From: Chryseobacterium sp. IHB B 17019
GTDB taxonomy: Bacteria > Bacteroidota > Bacteroidia > Flavobacteriales > Weeksellaceae
Assembly: GCF_001456155.1 (NCBI RefSeq)
Contig: NZ_CP013293.1
Span: 2,108,001 to 2,172,000, forward strand
DNA: 64,000 bases
Direction of reading: 5' to 3'
The translations under genes and the position numbers were made by a program. Of this stretch, positions 52,200 through 61,407 are shown piece by piece. The notes beneath the pieces are model-generated. The model ran no database searches and had not been told where the DNA came from. It worked only from the letters and a program-made list of their open reading frames with translations. Positions within the stretch are counted from its first letter, which is position 1, and each line of letters begins with the position of its first letter.

Positions 52200-52732
52200 A
52201 TAAAAAAAATACTTAGGGAAACAAATCATTTAAGCTGCTTTAAGCATTTTTAACATAATATTAGAACCCTAGCTCGCTACTCATAGTTGCTTTTCCTCCC
52301 TGTTTAAAGGGAATTGCACCTTCTAAAGCCATGCTTTATGATTTTTATCATATTGATAATTTAACATTTAATAAGATTTATAGTATTCTTGTCTATAATT
52401 AAACGATTAATCATTTTTGATTTAATAATTAAACTAAAATTTCCACATAAATTGGAATTATTCTATCATATTGGTTTTATGGTTAAAATTATTATAGAAA
52501 ATTTCCTAAAAAGACTTTTAACGGAAATTGATAAATAAATGAATATTTGACTAAGAATTTGGTATAGTTAATAAACGTCTGTAAAAAAAAGACGTTTATA
52601 ATTTTAATGGTTAACCCATTAATTTCTGCTGAAAACCATTAAAATGCTAAGCTCAATTGGATTGATTTTTCCTACTTTTATTGCATTTTCTCCTATATTC
52701 ACTATCTTTTACTTAAGAATAATTTAAATATC
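52200..52732. other. Intergenic stretch with a hairpin
   Basis: About 530 bp between two minus-strand secreted-protein genes. ATAAACGTC (52571-52579) and GACGTTTAT (52591-52599) form a hairpin. No open frame or family match was seen. Confidence 0.45.
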
Positions 52733-52770
52733 CAAAAATAAAAAATGCTGCATCTGTAATGCAACATTAT
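52733..52770 (-). terminator. Intrinsic terminator of the 231-aa secreted gene
   Basis: On the minus strand AATGTTGCAT pairs with ATGCAGCATT (one mismatch), followed by a T run; 50 nt past the stop codon. Confidence 0.7.
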
Positions 52771-52816
52771 ATTTTCAATACCTGAATTCCTTTATATAAA
52801 GGAAAACTAATTAAAC

Positions 52817-53512
52817 TTAATTATTATACACCAATACCTGCATCTTTGTAAGCATTGCTTCAGAATCGCCGTCATATCCGCCATAGTTAGATGGATTATG
52901 ATTTACTCTGTGAGCACCGAACCAGGATTTATACTGAACTTTAAAAGTATAAGTTCCCGCCGGTAGTGTCACTGCCTTCAGAAAAGTTACAGGAATAGGC
53001 AAGTCAATTAGTCCACTGGCATTCCCCACTTTAGATGTATAAGCTGATGATATTTTTGTCCCGTTTTGTACCAGGCTGAAAACTCCCTGTGAAGCAGTTC
53101 CATTAGCCGGATTTAGGGTTGCATATCCTAAAATAGTAAACAGGAAAGTTTGCGTAAGCCCCGCAGGAACCGTCAGTGTTATTGTTACCCCCGGTACATC
53201 CGCTGTAGCCCCCTGAGGAATATCTACCGCGGTGGTTCCCTGTACATAGTATGCATTCGAAATGGTACCGCTTAGAAAATTAATCGATTTCCAGGTAGGA
53301 GCCGCGCCCGCACCGCTCGATGAAAGAACCTGTCCTGTAGTTCCAGCGTTTCCTGCTGTTGTAGCATTTCCACCTACGTTCAGCTCATTAGTAATTTGCA
53401 ATGATCCGTTGACGTGTAAAGTTTTTTGGGGAGTGTTTGTGTTGATTCCGACTTGTGCGTACGCAAATAACGGAAATAAGAATACACTTGTTAATAGTGT
53501 TTTTTTCATCAT
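52817..53512 (-). CDS. Secreted QVGI-type protein
   Basis: Exported protein of 231 aa. The signal peptide ends in FAYAQ; the mature part starts VGINTNTPQKTLHVNGSLQI, then a stalk (GGNATTAGNAGTTGQVLSSSG) and a C-terminal beta-sandwich (PVTFLKAVTLPAGTYTFKVQYKSW) like a jelly-roll head. The promoter has TAAATTTG at plus 53536-53543, 24 nt before the start. It probably forms trimers on the cell surface by analogy with C1q-like proteins (inference). Confidence 0.8.
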   Translation of the reverse strand: MMKKTLLTSVFLFPLFAYAQVGINTNTPQKTLHVNGSLQITNELNVGGNATTAGNAGTTGQVLSSSGAGAAPTWKSINFLSGTISNAYYVQGTTAVDIPQGATADVPGVTITLTVPAGLTQTFLFTILGYATLNPANGTASQGVFSLVQNGTKISSAYTSKVGNASGLIDLPIPVTFLKAVTLPAGTYTFKVQYKSWFGAHRVNHNPSNYGGYDGDSEAMLTKMQVLVYNN

Positions 53513-53535
53513 GTATGTGTTTGTATTTTATAGCG

Positions 53536-53543
53536 CAAATTTA
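53536..53543 (-). promoter_or_regulatory. -7 element of the 231-aa secreted gene
   Basis: TAAATTTG on the minus strand, just upstream of the ATG at 53512. Confidence 0.5.
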
Positions 53544-53601
53544 CATAATATATCCTAAACCACAATATTTTAAGCGAATTTTAATATTTAAGTGAATTTT
53601 A

Positions 53602-54624
53602 TTAATATTCAAATAAAACGCTTCCCCATGTAAAACCACTTCCAAAAGCGGAAAGCAGGACCAAATCCCCTCTTTTGATTTTTCCCTTTTCAATGGCTTC
53701 ATTCAATGCAATCGGAATGGAAGCCGCCGTTGTATTACCGTATTTTTGAATATTATTGAATACTTTTTCATCCGGCAAGCCAAATTTTTGTTGAACAAAC
53801 TGGGCAATTCTCAAATTCGCCTGATGCGGAATAAACATATCAACATCTTCAATGGTTTTTCCTGCTTTATCTAAAGCTTCCTGCATCGTTTCAGGGAATC
53901 TTGTTACTGCATGCTTGAACACAAAATTTCCGTTCATAATTGGGTAAACTTCCTTATTTGTCACATTTTCAGGCTCTTTTCTCATTCTGTCACTCCATCC
54001 GTATTTAGAACCCGGAAACTGTGTACAAAGCTCATCAGCATATTTCCCTTCAGAATGCATGTTTACAGCTAAAATATCACCCGCATTTTCATCTTCCGTA
54101 GCAGAAAGTACAACCGCTCCTGCCCCATCTCCGAAAATCACGGAAACGCCTCTTCCTTCATCAGAAAAATCAAGCCCGAAAGAATGAACCTCAGCGCCCA
54201 CAACCAGAATATTTTTATACGTCCCAGATTTGATAAAAGCATTGGCAACGCTCATCGCATACACAAATCCTGAACACTGGTTTCTCACATCCAAAGCCCC
54301 GATAGTATCACAACCCAACATATCCTGAAGCAAAACGCCACAACCCGGAAAATAATAATCCGGTGAAAGGGTTGCAAAAACAATATAATCAATATCTTTA
54401 GCCGTTAATCCCGCACCGGCAATAGCTTTTTCCGAAGCCTTAAAGGCAAGATAAGCAGTAGTTTCCTGAGAATCATTCCTGTTTTTTCTGTGTCTTCTTT
54501 CTTTGATGCCTGTCCTTTCCGTAATCCAATCATCATTGGTGGTCATTAATTTTGCTAAATCATCATTCGTAACAACGTTATCCGGAACATGAAATCCGAT
54601 TCCTTTTATTGTACTTTTAATCAT
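53602..54624 (-). CDS. fabH: 3-oxoacyl-[acyl-carrier-protein] synthase III
   Basis: Starts fatty-acid synthesis by joining acetyl- or branched acyl-CoA with malonyl-ACP. The protein is 340 aa from MIKSTIKGIGFHVPDNVV; the longer frame to 54645 overlaps the -7 element TATATTTG (plus 54643-54650) and so cannot be transcribed. The catalytic triad is visible: Cys in VRNQCSGF, His in FIPHQANLRI and Asn in YGNTTAAS. The C-terminus (LLSAFGSGFTWGSVL) is complete. It is divergent from corA. Given the group, it probably primes iso-branched fatty acids (inference). Confidence 0.95.
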   Translation of the reverse strand: MIKSTIKGIGFHVPDNVVTNDDLAKLMTTNDDWITERTGIKERRHRKNRNDSQETTAYLAFKASEKAIAGAGLTAKDIDYIVFATLSPDYYFPGCGVLLQDMLGCDTIGALDVRNQCSGFVYAMSVANAFIKSGTYKNILVVGAEVHSFGLDFSDEGRGVSVIFGDGAGAVVLSATEDENAGDILAVNMHSEGKYADELCTQFPGSKYGWSDRMRKEPENVTNKEVYPIMNGNFVFKHAVTRFPETMQEALDKAGKTIEDVDMFIPHQANLRIAQFVQQKFGLPDEKVFNNIQKYGNTTAASIPIALNEAIEKGKIKRGDLVLLSAFGSGFTWGSVLFEY

Positions 54625-54642
54625 ATAGTTTTTTAATTTTGA

Positions 54643-54650
54643 CAAATATA
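54643..54650 (-). promoter_or_regulatory. -7 element that fixes the fabH start
   Basis: TATATTTG on the minus strand. The transcript begins after it, so the upstream in-frame ATG (54645) cannot be used and the ATG at 54624 must be. Confidence 0.55.
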
Positions 54651-54696
54651 GAATTTATTTAATACATACTTTTTCAAATATTAGTATTTTTACTTT

Positions 54697-55593
54697 ATGC
54701 CAATTGACACGATATACAGAAATTCCCAATGCGAATGGGTAGACGTAGAAGCACCTACTGCAGAAGATTTAAAATTTCTTCATGAAAGATATGAGATCAA
54801 CAATCTCCTTTTAGAAGACACTTTAGACCCCAATCACCTTCCGAAATATGAGGAAGACGAGAATATAAAATTTTTCCTCCTGCGCGAAAGCACTGAGCTT
54901 GAACGCAAAAACCTCAATACCATCAGCGATATCAGTACAAAAATCGGGATTTTCCTTTTCGGGCAGACCATTATTACCATTCATCGAATGAGAACCAAAA
55001 GTATTTCCGAAACAAAAAAGCAAATCTCAGCCCTTCAGGATATCACACCGGAACATATTGCTTTAAGGATCGCTTTATTAATCATGAAAAGCTTCGATGA
55101 TGAATCTGTGAACCTCCTCGAAACAATGGACAACATCGAAAACGAAATCTTCCTGAAAAATACCAACCATACCAATCAAATCAAGAGATTATATAAATTA
55201 AAAAGAAAATCAGGATTAAATTCCAGGGTTTTGAGCATCTCCACTGATGCTGTCGATAAGTTTAAGCTTCTCGGATTACCGGATTCCGAAGTTTTTGATT
55301 TAAAAGATAAACACAAAGATGTTGTTGCGGATTTTGATCATCTGAACATTCAGATTACCAACCTTATCTCCATGTTCCTGGCACTTTCAGACCAGAAAGC
55401 GAACCAGGTAATGAAAGTACTGGCCATCTATTCGGTTTATTTTTTACCGATCACATTCATCGCGGGAGTTTATGGGATGAACTTCGACAATATGCCGGAA
55501 CTACACCATAAATATGGATACTTTTTCACGTTGGGACTTATGGCATTGGTTGTTATCTGCACATTTATCTATGCCAGAAGAAAACAGTGGTAA
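54697..55593 (+). CDS. corA: CorA-type magnesium/cobalt transporter
   Basis: Inner-membrane divalent-cation channel of 298 aa. A long cytoplasmic N-terminal domain (about 1-235) is followed by two transmembrane helices; the signature YGMNF sits at the end of the first, followed by the loop DNMPELHHKYGY. It forms pentamers and admits magnesium. The length is slightly short for the family, as is common in flavobacteria. It is divergent from fabH. Confidence 0.93.
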   Translation: MPIDTIYRNSQCEWVDVEAPTAEDLKFLHERYEINNLLLEDTLDPNHLPKYEEDENIKFFLLRESTELERKNLNTISDISTKIGIFLFGQTIITIHRMRTKSISETKKQISALQDITPEHIALRIALLIMKSFDDESVNLLETMDNIENEIFLKNTNHTNQIKRLYKLKRKSGLNSRVLSISTDAVDKFKLLGLPDSEVFDLKDKHKDVVADFDHLNIQITNLISMFLALSDQKANQVMKVLAIYSVYFLPITFIAGVYGMNFDNMPELHHKYGYFFTLGLMALVVICTFIYARRKQW

Positions 55594-55798
55594 TTTTCCC
55601 TTATAGATATAGTAAAAACACGGTTGGTTAATATTTTAAATATAATTAATTTTAAATAGTGAAATTAATTAATGAATCGTTGTATTTTTATATAAGATTA
55701 AACACAAAATACACTAATATTTTTCATATATAAACACTAAAAAGCTTAGTGTCATCAGCGAAAAAATTCGTGTTATCAGTGTTAAAAAAATAACCGCC

Positions 55799-57385
55799 AT
55801 GAAACCCGAAACCCTACAAAAAATTCTGGAAGAAAATGTTCTTTCAAAAGCTTCCAAAGAAAAATTGGCAGCGCTGCATAATAATATTTCGCCGAAAGAA
55901 TTTTCTGACATTCTGGATGCGGAAGGCAACCAATATGTGGAATTTGTGCAAGAAGGAGGCGGAGTTTGGGGAAGCGCACTGGTAGGCTATCTGTACGGAC
56001 TGGAAATTTTCGGGATCCGTTTCCTGAAAGTTGCTGGAACCAGTGCGGGTGCCATCAACACAATGCTTATTGCAGCCTGCAAAACCAAAGAAGAAGCCAA
56101 AAGTGAAGTCATCAAAGACATCCTCTTCAACTGGAACTTCGCTGATTTTATGGACGGGAAACCGTATGTAAAAACTACCATTCATGCGATGCTGAACAAT
56201 AAAAACTTCCTGAAAATCAACATTTATATTATAGTTGTAGTTCTTGCGTTTTTTGGAGTTCTGGCTTTCGTTTTACCTACTCAGACAACCTGGGAAACGA
56301 AAATTCTTTTCTCTATTCCGTTGCTGCTCGTTATTATCATGGCTTTATGTCTCGCAAAGCTTTATTCTGATTTGAAAAAGAGAAATTCCGGGCTTAATCC
56401 GGGAAATACTTTTCTGAATCAAATGAAAGAAGTGCTGGAAGGTTTCGGAATAAGAACAGTTGCTGCTCTAAACGAAAAATTTGTGCAGCGTGGCAAGGAT
56501 TTAAACCTCAATTACCGCTATGGAAACGGTATGGAATATTACGCCATCGCGTTAAACAGCATTGAAGAAATCAAAGTAAATAATCAAAAGCATATCGACG
56601 AAATCCGCTACAAAATATTCTACGAAAGCGCCGTAAACAATGAATATTATAAAAAAGATCCTTTCTATTTATTAAAATCCGAATATACCGTAATCACAAC
56701 GGATATTAACGCTAAAATAAAGGTTGAGTTGCCATCAATGGCCAATCTGTATTGGTCTGAAGAGGAATTGAAACACGTAAGTCCGGCAGAATTTGTACGT
56801 GCTTCAATGTCGGTTCCTTTCTTTTTTGAACCGATGCAGAAAAGGATTGATAAAAATGATGATTCCGTGAAGTATGCCTGGAAATTCTGGATGAATACGA
56901 AACAGGAAGACATCAATCCTGTTGGTGTTTTCATCGATGGAGGCAGTATTTCAAATTTCCCGATCGATCTGTTTCATTCTGCGGATATTTTTTATCCGAG
57001 ACTGCCTTTGTTTGGGGTACAATTGACCAGCGATTCCGATATTTTATCTGAAAAAGGAAAAACGAGCGAGGAAATTTTAAAATCACCTCTCTCCTACACC
57101 GGAAATATTATCAGCACGCTAAAAGGATTTAATGATAAAACATTCCTAACCAAACATACTTTTTATCATTTATTCAGCATCCAAACCGTGAATTGCGGGA
57201 CGAGCAACTGGCTGAATTTCTTCATGAAAAGAGAGGAAAAAGAAGAGCTTTTTAACCGCGGTTTTTCTGCAGCCCTTGACTTTCTGAATAATTTTGACTG
57301 GGAAAAATATAAGTGTGAAAGGATGATGCTTTCAATGAAGGAGAAGAAGATTTTGAAGGAGGAAGATACGAAGACGGTGGGGTAA
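55799..57385 (+). CDS. Patatin-like phospholipase with membrane helices
   Basis: Lipolytic acyl hydrolase of 528 aa. The oxyanion-hole motif is EGGGVWGSALVGYLYGLE, the nucleophile elbow GTSAG, and the catalytic Asp in FIDGGSISNFP. Two hydrophobic helices (about 138-180: INIYIIVVVLAFFGVLAFVL and ILFSIPLLLVIIMALCLAKL) interrupt the domain and probably anchor it in the membrane. An N-terminal helical region (1-40) precedes it. It probably releases fatty acids from phospholipids; the natural target is unknown. A dispersed palindrome follows. Confidence 0.9.
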   Translation: MKPETLQKILEENVLSKASKEKLAALHNNISPKEFSDILDAEGNQYVEFVQEGGGVWGSALVGYLYGLEIFGIRFLKVAGTSAGAINTMLIAACKTKEEAKSEVIKDILFNWNFADFMDGKPYVKTTIHAMLNNKNFLKINIYIIVVVLAFFGVLAFVLPTQTTWETKILFSIPLLLVIIMALCLAKLYSDLKKRNSGLNPGNTFLNQMKEVLEGFGIRTVAALNEKFVQRGKDLNLNYRYGNGMEYYAIALNSIEEIKVNNQKHIDEIRYKIFYESAVNNEYYKKDPFYLLKSEYTVITTDINAKIKVELPSMANLYWSEEELKHVSPAEFVRASMSVPFFFEPMQKRIDKNDDSVKYAWKFWMNTKQEDINPVGVFIDGGSISNFPIDLFHSADIFYPRLPLFGVQLTSDSDILSEKGKTSEEILKSPLSYTGNIISTLKGFNDKTFLTKHTFYHLFSIQTVNCGTSNWLNFFMKREEKEELFNRGFSAALDFLNNFDWEKYKCERMMLSMKEKKILKEEDTKTVG

Positions 57386-57440
57386 CTATTGTAATTAAGA
57401 TTAAATTGATTTTGACAAGCGTGAAATATTAAGCTGTTTA

Positions 57441-57524
57441 AGATGCTTCGACTTCGCTCAGCATGACATCGCTAATACTAACTGCTGTTGTAGCAATGTC
57501 ATGCTGAGCGAAGTCAAAGCATCT
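57441..57524. repeat. Dispersed intergenic palindrome (29-bp arms)
   Basis: AGATGCTTCGACTTCGCTCA (from 57441) and its complement up to 57524 form arms of 29 bp (57441-57469, 57496-57524) with one mismatch and a 26-nt loop. It shares TGTCATGCTGA-type sequence with the palindrome at 1770. Such palindromes are scattered in flavobacterial genomes and may end transcripts in both directions. Confidence 0.75.
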
Positions 57525-57562
57525 CATATATATTGATAGATTTTTTCTTAAGATTTACAAAA

Positions 57563-58114
57563 TTACCCTTTCCTCCACATCGGCTCATGCTTCAAAACCT
57601 CATCATAAACAGAACAACTTTCATCATGAGAACCCTTCAAATAACCAATACTCATCAGAAACTCATTCACAATTTCGCCGCCTGTAAACTTGAAAGTTTT
57701 TTTGAATATTTTCATCCATTCCTGTAATGTTTTGGGGTGATGATGTTCCAGCCATTTTTCAAAAGAACCGAATTCTTTTTGTAATCCGATGATGGTTTTT
57801 GCGTTTTCGATGGCTGCATTTACCTTTAATTTATTTCTTATAATTCCGGGATCACTTAATAATCTTTCGCGGTCGGTTTCTGTATAAGCCGCCACTTTTT
57901 GAATATCAAAATTATCGTAAGCCAATCTGAAGCTTTGTTCTTTTTTTAAGATCGTTTCCCAGCTTAGTCCGGCCTGATTGATTTCCATAATCAACCTTCC
58001 AAACAATTCATTATCATCATGAATCGGGAAACCATAATGATTGTCGTGGTAGTTTTTATGAAGTTCTTTCCTGCTTTCAGGCTGCATTCTTTCTATTGCT
58101 GAACAATAACTCAT
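57563..58114 (-). CDS. tag: DNA-3-methyladenine glycosylase I
   Basis: Base-excision repair enzyme of 183 aa that removes 3-methyladenine. It starts MSYCSAIERMQPESRKELHKNYHDNHYG with the Tag zinc-binding Cys and the conserved YHDxxWG-like segment; FGRLIMEINQAGLSWETILKK and the C-terminal SVYDEVLKHEP part also match the family. The frame is open to 58234, but the family start and a TATGTTTG -7 element (plus 58130-58137) select 58114. The substrate specificity of E. coli Tag is likely. No operon partner. Confidence 0.93.
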   Translation of the reverse strand: MSYCSAIERMQPESRKELHKNYHDNHYGFPIHDDNELFGRLIMEINQAGLSWETILKKEQSFRLAYDNFDIQKVAAYTETDRERLLSDPGIIRNKLKVNAAIENAKTIIGLQKEFGSFEKWLEHHHPKTLQEWMKIFKKTFKFTGGEIVNEFLMSIGYLKGSHDESCSVYDEVLKHEPMWRKG

Positions 58115-58129
58115 TTTCGAAATTTTGCC

Positions 58130-58137
58130 CAAACATA
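58130..58137 (-). promoter_or_regulatory. -7 element of tag
   Basis: TATGTTTG on the minus strand, 15 bp before the ATG at 58114. It supports the short start. Confidence 0.45.
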
Positions 58138-58274
58138 CGTGTATTTTGTGACAAATGCCTGTCAGCAGTCTTGATTTATTTTGATAAAAAGGTATTTTTT
58201 TAATAGTAATAAATTCATTTTCAGAGCATACCACATTTAATAAATAGTTTAAACATAATGCTATATTTTTAATT

Positions 58275-58282
58275 TATATTTG
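58275..58282 (+). promoter_or_regulatory. -7 element of the TPR-AraC regulator gene
   Basis: TATATTTG fits the TAnnTTTG consensus, 45 bp before the ATG at 58328. Confidence 0.45.
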
Positions 58283-58327
58283 TTAAAATCAACTCAAACG
58301 ATAAAATTTTAAATATTAAATCAATTT

Positions 58328-59932
58328 ATGGCTAAAAATTTACTTCTTTTCATTTTTCTATATTCCACTGTTATGTGGGCTCAAAAATCTAAAGATCCTG
58401 TTGAAGATATATACGCAAAAACGATTAATGAAACTGCATCTCAAAACCCTTCACTTGCTTTAAAAATAGCAGACTCGCTTACGAAAACAGCAAAAACACC
58501 TGAACTAAAAGGCAGGGGTTATCTTTTGACAGCCAATATTTATAGAATGCAATATAAACTTGAAAAATCTGTAAAATATGGTGAAAAGGCAAAAGATATT
58601 CTCAGCAATACCGATAATTATGAACTGCAGGCAAAAACTCTTGGACTTTTAGCCGAAACCTACGGTACTTTAAAGTTAGATCAAAAAGCTGAAAAATATC
58701 TGAATGAAGGTCTCAAAACTGCCGGTAAAATAAAAGATCCTATAAAAAAGGCACTGGTAAAATCCCGTTTTTGTACCGCATTATCCGGATGGGCACAGAG
58801 TCTTGGCAAAAATGATAAGGCTATAGCATACCATTTTGAAGCGTTAGAATATCTTTCAAAGATACCTGCAGACAGCCTTAATATCGGGCATCATTATCTG
58901 GAGATCGGTCAGTTGTATTTTAATAATATTCATAATTATAAACTTGCCAAAGAATACTATCTCAAGGCAATAAAAATTCTTCCGGAATCCACCACTGCCG
59001 CAGCTTTTGCTAATAATGGACTCGGAGAGGTCTTGCTTGAAGAAAAAAATTATACCGAAGCGGAAAAGATTTTTTTAAAAACAATAGAATTTGCCGAAAA
59101 ATCACAAAATGCAGGGATGAAAAATCTCGCAGCACAATGCCTTGCCGATTTATATGATGAGACCAAGCAATATCAAAAAGCAAGTTTTTACAGAAAAATA
59201 AATGCTAAAACCAATGCAAAACTCGCAGGTGGTATATCATATTATGTTTCAAAAGACAATAATAAAATTGAAAAAGAAAAAGATCAATATGTAAGTTGGA
59301 ACAAAATAAAAAATATTGTTATTGGAATTGCTTCTCTATTAATTTTAATTCTGATTATTATTTTCATCATTAATAAAAAGAAGCAGAAAGCAGAGTATCA
59401 AAGGTTCAGAAGCATTATCGATCATTATAAAGAAAAAGAGGAATATGTTTTGGAATCCAAAGTAATAACCTCTGATATTGAAGAAGCTGAAAATGAGGAA
59501 GAAACCATTTCCAAAGAAATTGAATCGGAAAATAAACACACTGAAATTGCCATCAACAAAGAAACAGAAGCTAAAATCCTGGCTGATCTTGATCAATTCG
59601 AAAAAGAACAAATGTTCAACAACAGTAATGTTTCTCTTTCATATCTTGCGACAGAATTCAACACCAATATCCGGTATATTTCTTATGTCATAAAAAAATA
59701 TAAAAATGCTGATTTCAAAAGCTATATCAATAAACTGAGGATCAACTATATCATCCATAAGCTTAACACTTCCGAGAAATACAGAAAATATAAACTGGGA
59801 GCATTGGCCGAAGAATGCGGTTTTTCTTCACACAGTAAATTCACCACAATTTTTAAATCCATTACAGGAATCTCTCCTTCTACTTTTATTTCTTTTATTG
59901 AGCAGGAAGAAATAAAGAAGAATAAAAAATAA
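58328..59932 (+). CDS. Membrane TPR-AraC transcriptional regulator
   Basis: Protein of 534 aa. Signal peptide (1-18, ending VMWAQ), a periplasmic TPR array (about 45-300), one transmembrane helix (about 331-350, IVIGIASLLILILIIIFII), an acidic helical linker, and a C-terminal AraC-type double helix-turn-helix (VSLSYLATEFNTNIRYISYVIKK, then YKLGALAEECGFSSHSKFTTIFKSITGISPSTF). It probably senses something outside the membrane and binds DNA directly. It lies immediately upstream of a cluster of secreted proteins whose promoters share a palindromic box, so it is the prime candidate for their regulator (inference). A terminator follows. Confidence 0.88.
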   Translation: MAKNLLLFIFLYSTVMWAQKSKDPVEDIYAKTINETASQNPSLALKIADSLTKTAKTPELKGRGYLLTANIYRMQYKLEKSVKYGEKAKDILSNTDNYELQAKTLGLLAETYGTLKLDQKAEKYLNEGLKTAGKIKDPIKKALVKSRFCTALSGWAQSLGKNDKAIAYHFEALEYLSKIPADSLNIGHHYLEIGQLYFNNIHNYKLAKEYYLKAIKILPESTTAAAFANNGLGEVLLEEKNYTEAEKIFLKTIEFAEKSQNAGMKNLAAQCLADLYDETKQYQKASFYRKINAKTNAKLAGGISYYVSKDNNKIEKEKDQYVSWNKIKNIVIGIASLLILILIIIFIINKKKQKAEYQRFRSIIDHYKEKEEYVLESKVITSDIEEAENEEETISKEIESENKHTEIAINKETEAKILADLDQFEKEQMFNNSNVSLSYLATEFNTNIRYISYVIKKYKNADFKSYINKLRINYIIHKLNTSEKYRKYKLGALAEECGFSSHSKFTTIFKSITGISPSTFISFIEQEEIKKNKK

Positions 59933-59960
59933 TCTCGAGACAATTATTAATTATTTACAC

Positions 59961-59996
59961 ATGTCTGCATCTCCTTTGAGGTGCAGACATTTTTTA
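59961..59996 (+). terminator. Intrinsic terminator of the TPR-AraC gene
   Basis: ATGTCTGCA (59961-59969) pairs with TGCAGACAT (59982-59990), followed by a T run. Confidence 0.9.
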
Positions 59997-60022
59997 TTTG
60001 TCATCCATTAAGAGCTGTCTGT

Positions 60023-60078
60023 TTTTCGAAAACAAAAAGGGTATTTCTTTATTTAAGCAAAACCTGCAAATACCTTTG
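60023..60078 (+). promoter_or_regulatory. Regulon promoter copy 1 (TTTTCGAAAA box, 38 nt, -7)
   Basis: TTTTCGAAAA (60023-60032), GTATTTCTTT (60041-60050) and -7 element TACCTTTG (60071-60078). The parts and spacings are equal to copies at 60457 and 62477. No protein gene follows; a terminator stands at 60272-60301. Confidence 0.7.
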
Positions 60079-60083
60079 TGAAA

Positions 60084-60301
60084 CATTCTGAATACTTTAA
60101 ATATTAAAATAAATATCCGGCTGTAAATGGAATATTAAAGCTAGCACATGGCGGTTTTCCAATAAGATGTAAGCCGTGACAGGATTTATACATGTTTTAA
60201 GTATCATCTGTTGGATTAATAGCTTAATAGACAACTGTTGTAATAGTTGATCAACCATCGTCAGTTTGGAGGAATGCGGGATCATCTCGCATTCTTTTTT
60301 T
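60084..60301 (+). ncRNA. Candidate small RNA from regulon promoter to terminator
   Basis: The region between regulon promoter copy 1 and a strong terminator contains only tiny open frames, which end after a few codons. A transcript of about 218 nt is predicted. It would be made together with the secreted proteins of the regulon. It could instead be the remains of a lost family gene, though none of the family sequence is visible. Confidence 0.45.
60272..60301 (+). terminator. Intrinsic terminator of the candidate small RNA
   Basis: GAATGCG (60272-60278) pairs with CGCATTC (60288-60294), followed by seven T. Confidence 0.85.
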
Positions 60302-60456
60302 AGGCAGAGGTTGTTTTAATAAGCCATTTTTAAAATTTTCATTACTAAATACACTTTTAATCAGAACAATTTTTCACCAAAAACAGATTTATTATTTGTT
60401 ATTATCAAAAATTAAAACTATTAAAAATCAATTAGTTAAAAACAAAAAACTTTCCG

Positions 60457-60513
60457 TTTTCCGAAAATGAAAAGTGTATTTCTTTCATCAAAAGGTTCCT
60501 CTAGATACCTTTG
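60457..60513 (+). promoter_or_regulatory. Regulon promoter copy 2 (TTTTCCGAAAA box, 38 nt, -7)
   Basis: TTTTCCGAAAA (60457-60467), 38 nt, TACCTTTG (60506-60513), with GTATTTCTTT at 60476-60485. The leader contains GTCACGCATAA (60523-60533), also present after copy 3 at 62545-62555. The gene begins at 60550. Confidence 0.75.
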
Positions 60514-60549
60514 TAAAACAATGTCACGCATAACAAAAATAACTTAAAC

Positions 60550-61371
60550 ATGAAAAAAAAACTATTATTACCAATTGGTTTATTCTTCACATTATGGTCG
60601 CAGGCACAGGTAGGCGTTCACACAAATAATCCACAAGGTATGTTCCATGTCGACGCCGGAAAAGATAATCCTGCGACGGGTGCACCCAATACTACACAAC
60701 AGGCCAACGATTTTGTCATCACTGCCCCTAACGGCTATGTAGGGGTTGGAACTACAAATCCCGCAAGAAAACTACACGTTGTCGGTGACGGCGTAAATGA
60801 TCCGGCACAAATCGGTGGACTGCTTGCAGGTGATCCACAACAGGATTTTTTGCTGGGAATAACTTCCGGAGGTCTAATACGGTCAATAGGATCTGTGGAG
60901 AGTCTTTCTATTCCCAGACCTGCACTTTTCGTATTGGGTACTGATGTGAATAATTTCCTCAATGGCATAGCTCCCGGTAGTAATCAGGTGGTGAATATGG
61001 CTATGATAAAAAATTCGATTCCAGGCCTTACTTTTGACAACACCATTCGGCAGATTTCACTTCCGGCGGGAACTTACCAGTTCACATTTGTTTATGAAGG
61101 AGTTCACAACAACACAGGCTGTACTTTAAGCTCTTATTTTGTTGACTTCCCTAATGACGGAACAGCAGTAAGGGTTCAGAGTAATGCTTCACATTTAGAA
61201 GGCGGTGCATCTAATCATGGCGGAACCATAAGCTATTCTGCGAAACTCGTAAATCCTACCAATAATTTCATTATCAGGCTGGGACGAGGACAGGCAGGCA
61301 ACTGCACCGGGCCAGGGATGACACTATTAAAAAATTCTACACATTTGATGATATACAGAATGGGAGCTTAA
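60550..61371 (+). CDS. Secreted QVGI-type protein
   Basis: Exported protein of 273 aa. The signal peptide ends in WSQAQ; the mature part starts VGVHTNNPQGMFHVDAGKDN. PATGAPNTTQQANDFVI closely follows the paralogue at 21497 (NPTTGTPTAIQQTNDVII). A stalk with VGVGTTNPARKLHV comes next, then a C-terminal domain beginning ISLPAGTYQFTFVYEG with two Cys (TGCTLSSYF and NCTGPGMTL). The next gene, a paralogue, starts 36 bp downstream. Function unknown. Confidence 0.82.
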   Translation: MKKKLLLPIGLFFTLWSQAQVGVHTNNPQGMFHVDAGKDNPATGAPNTTQQANDFVITAPNGYVGVGTTNPARKLHVVGDGVNDPAQIGGLLAGDPQQDFLLGITSGGLIRSIGSVESLSIPRPALFVLGTDVNNFLNGIAPGSNQVVNMAMIKNSIPGLTFDNTIRQISLPAGTYQFTFVYEGVHNNTGCTLSSYFVDFPNDGTAVRVQSNASHLEGGASNHGGTISYSAKLVNPTNNFIIRLGRGQAGNCTGPGMTLLKNSTHLMIYRMGA

Positions 61372-61407
61372 TAATAGCTTAATTTTTAACTAATAATCTA
61401 TATTGAG

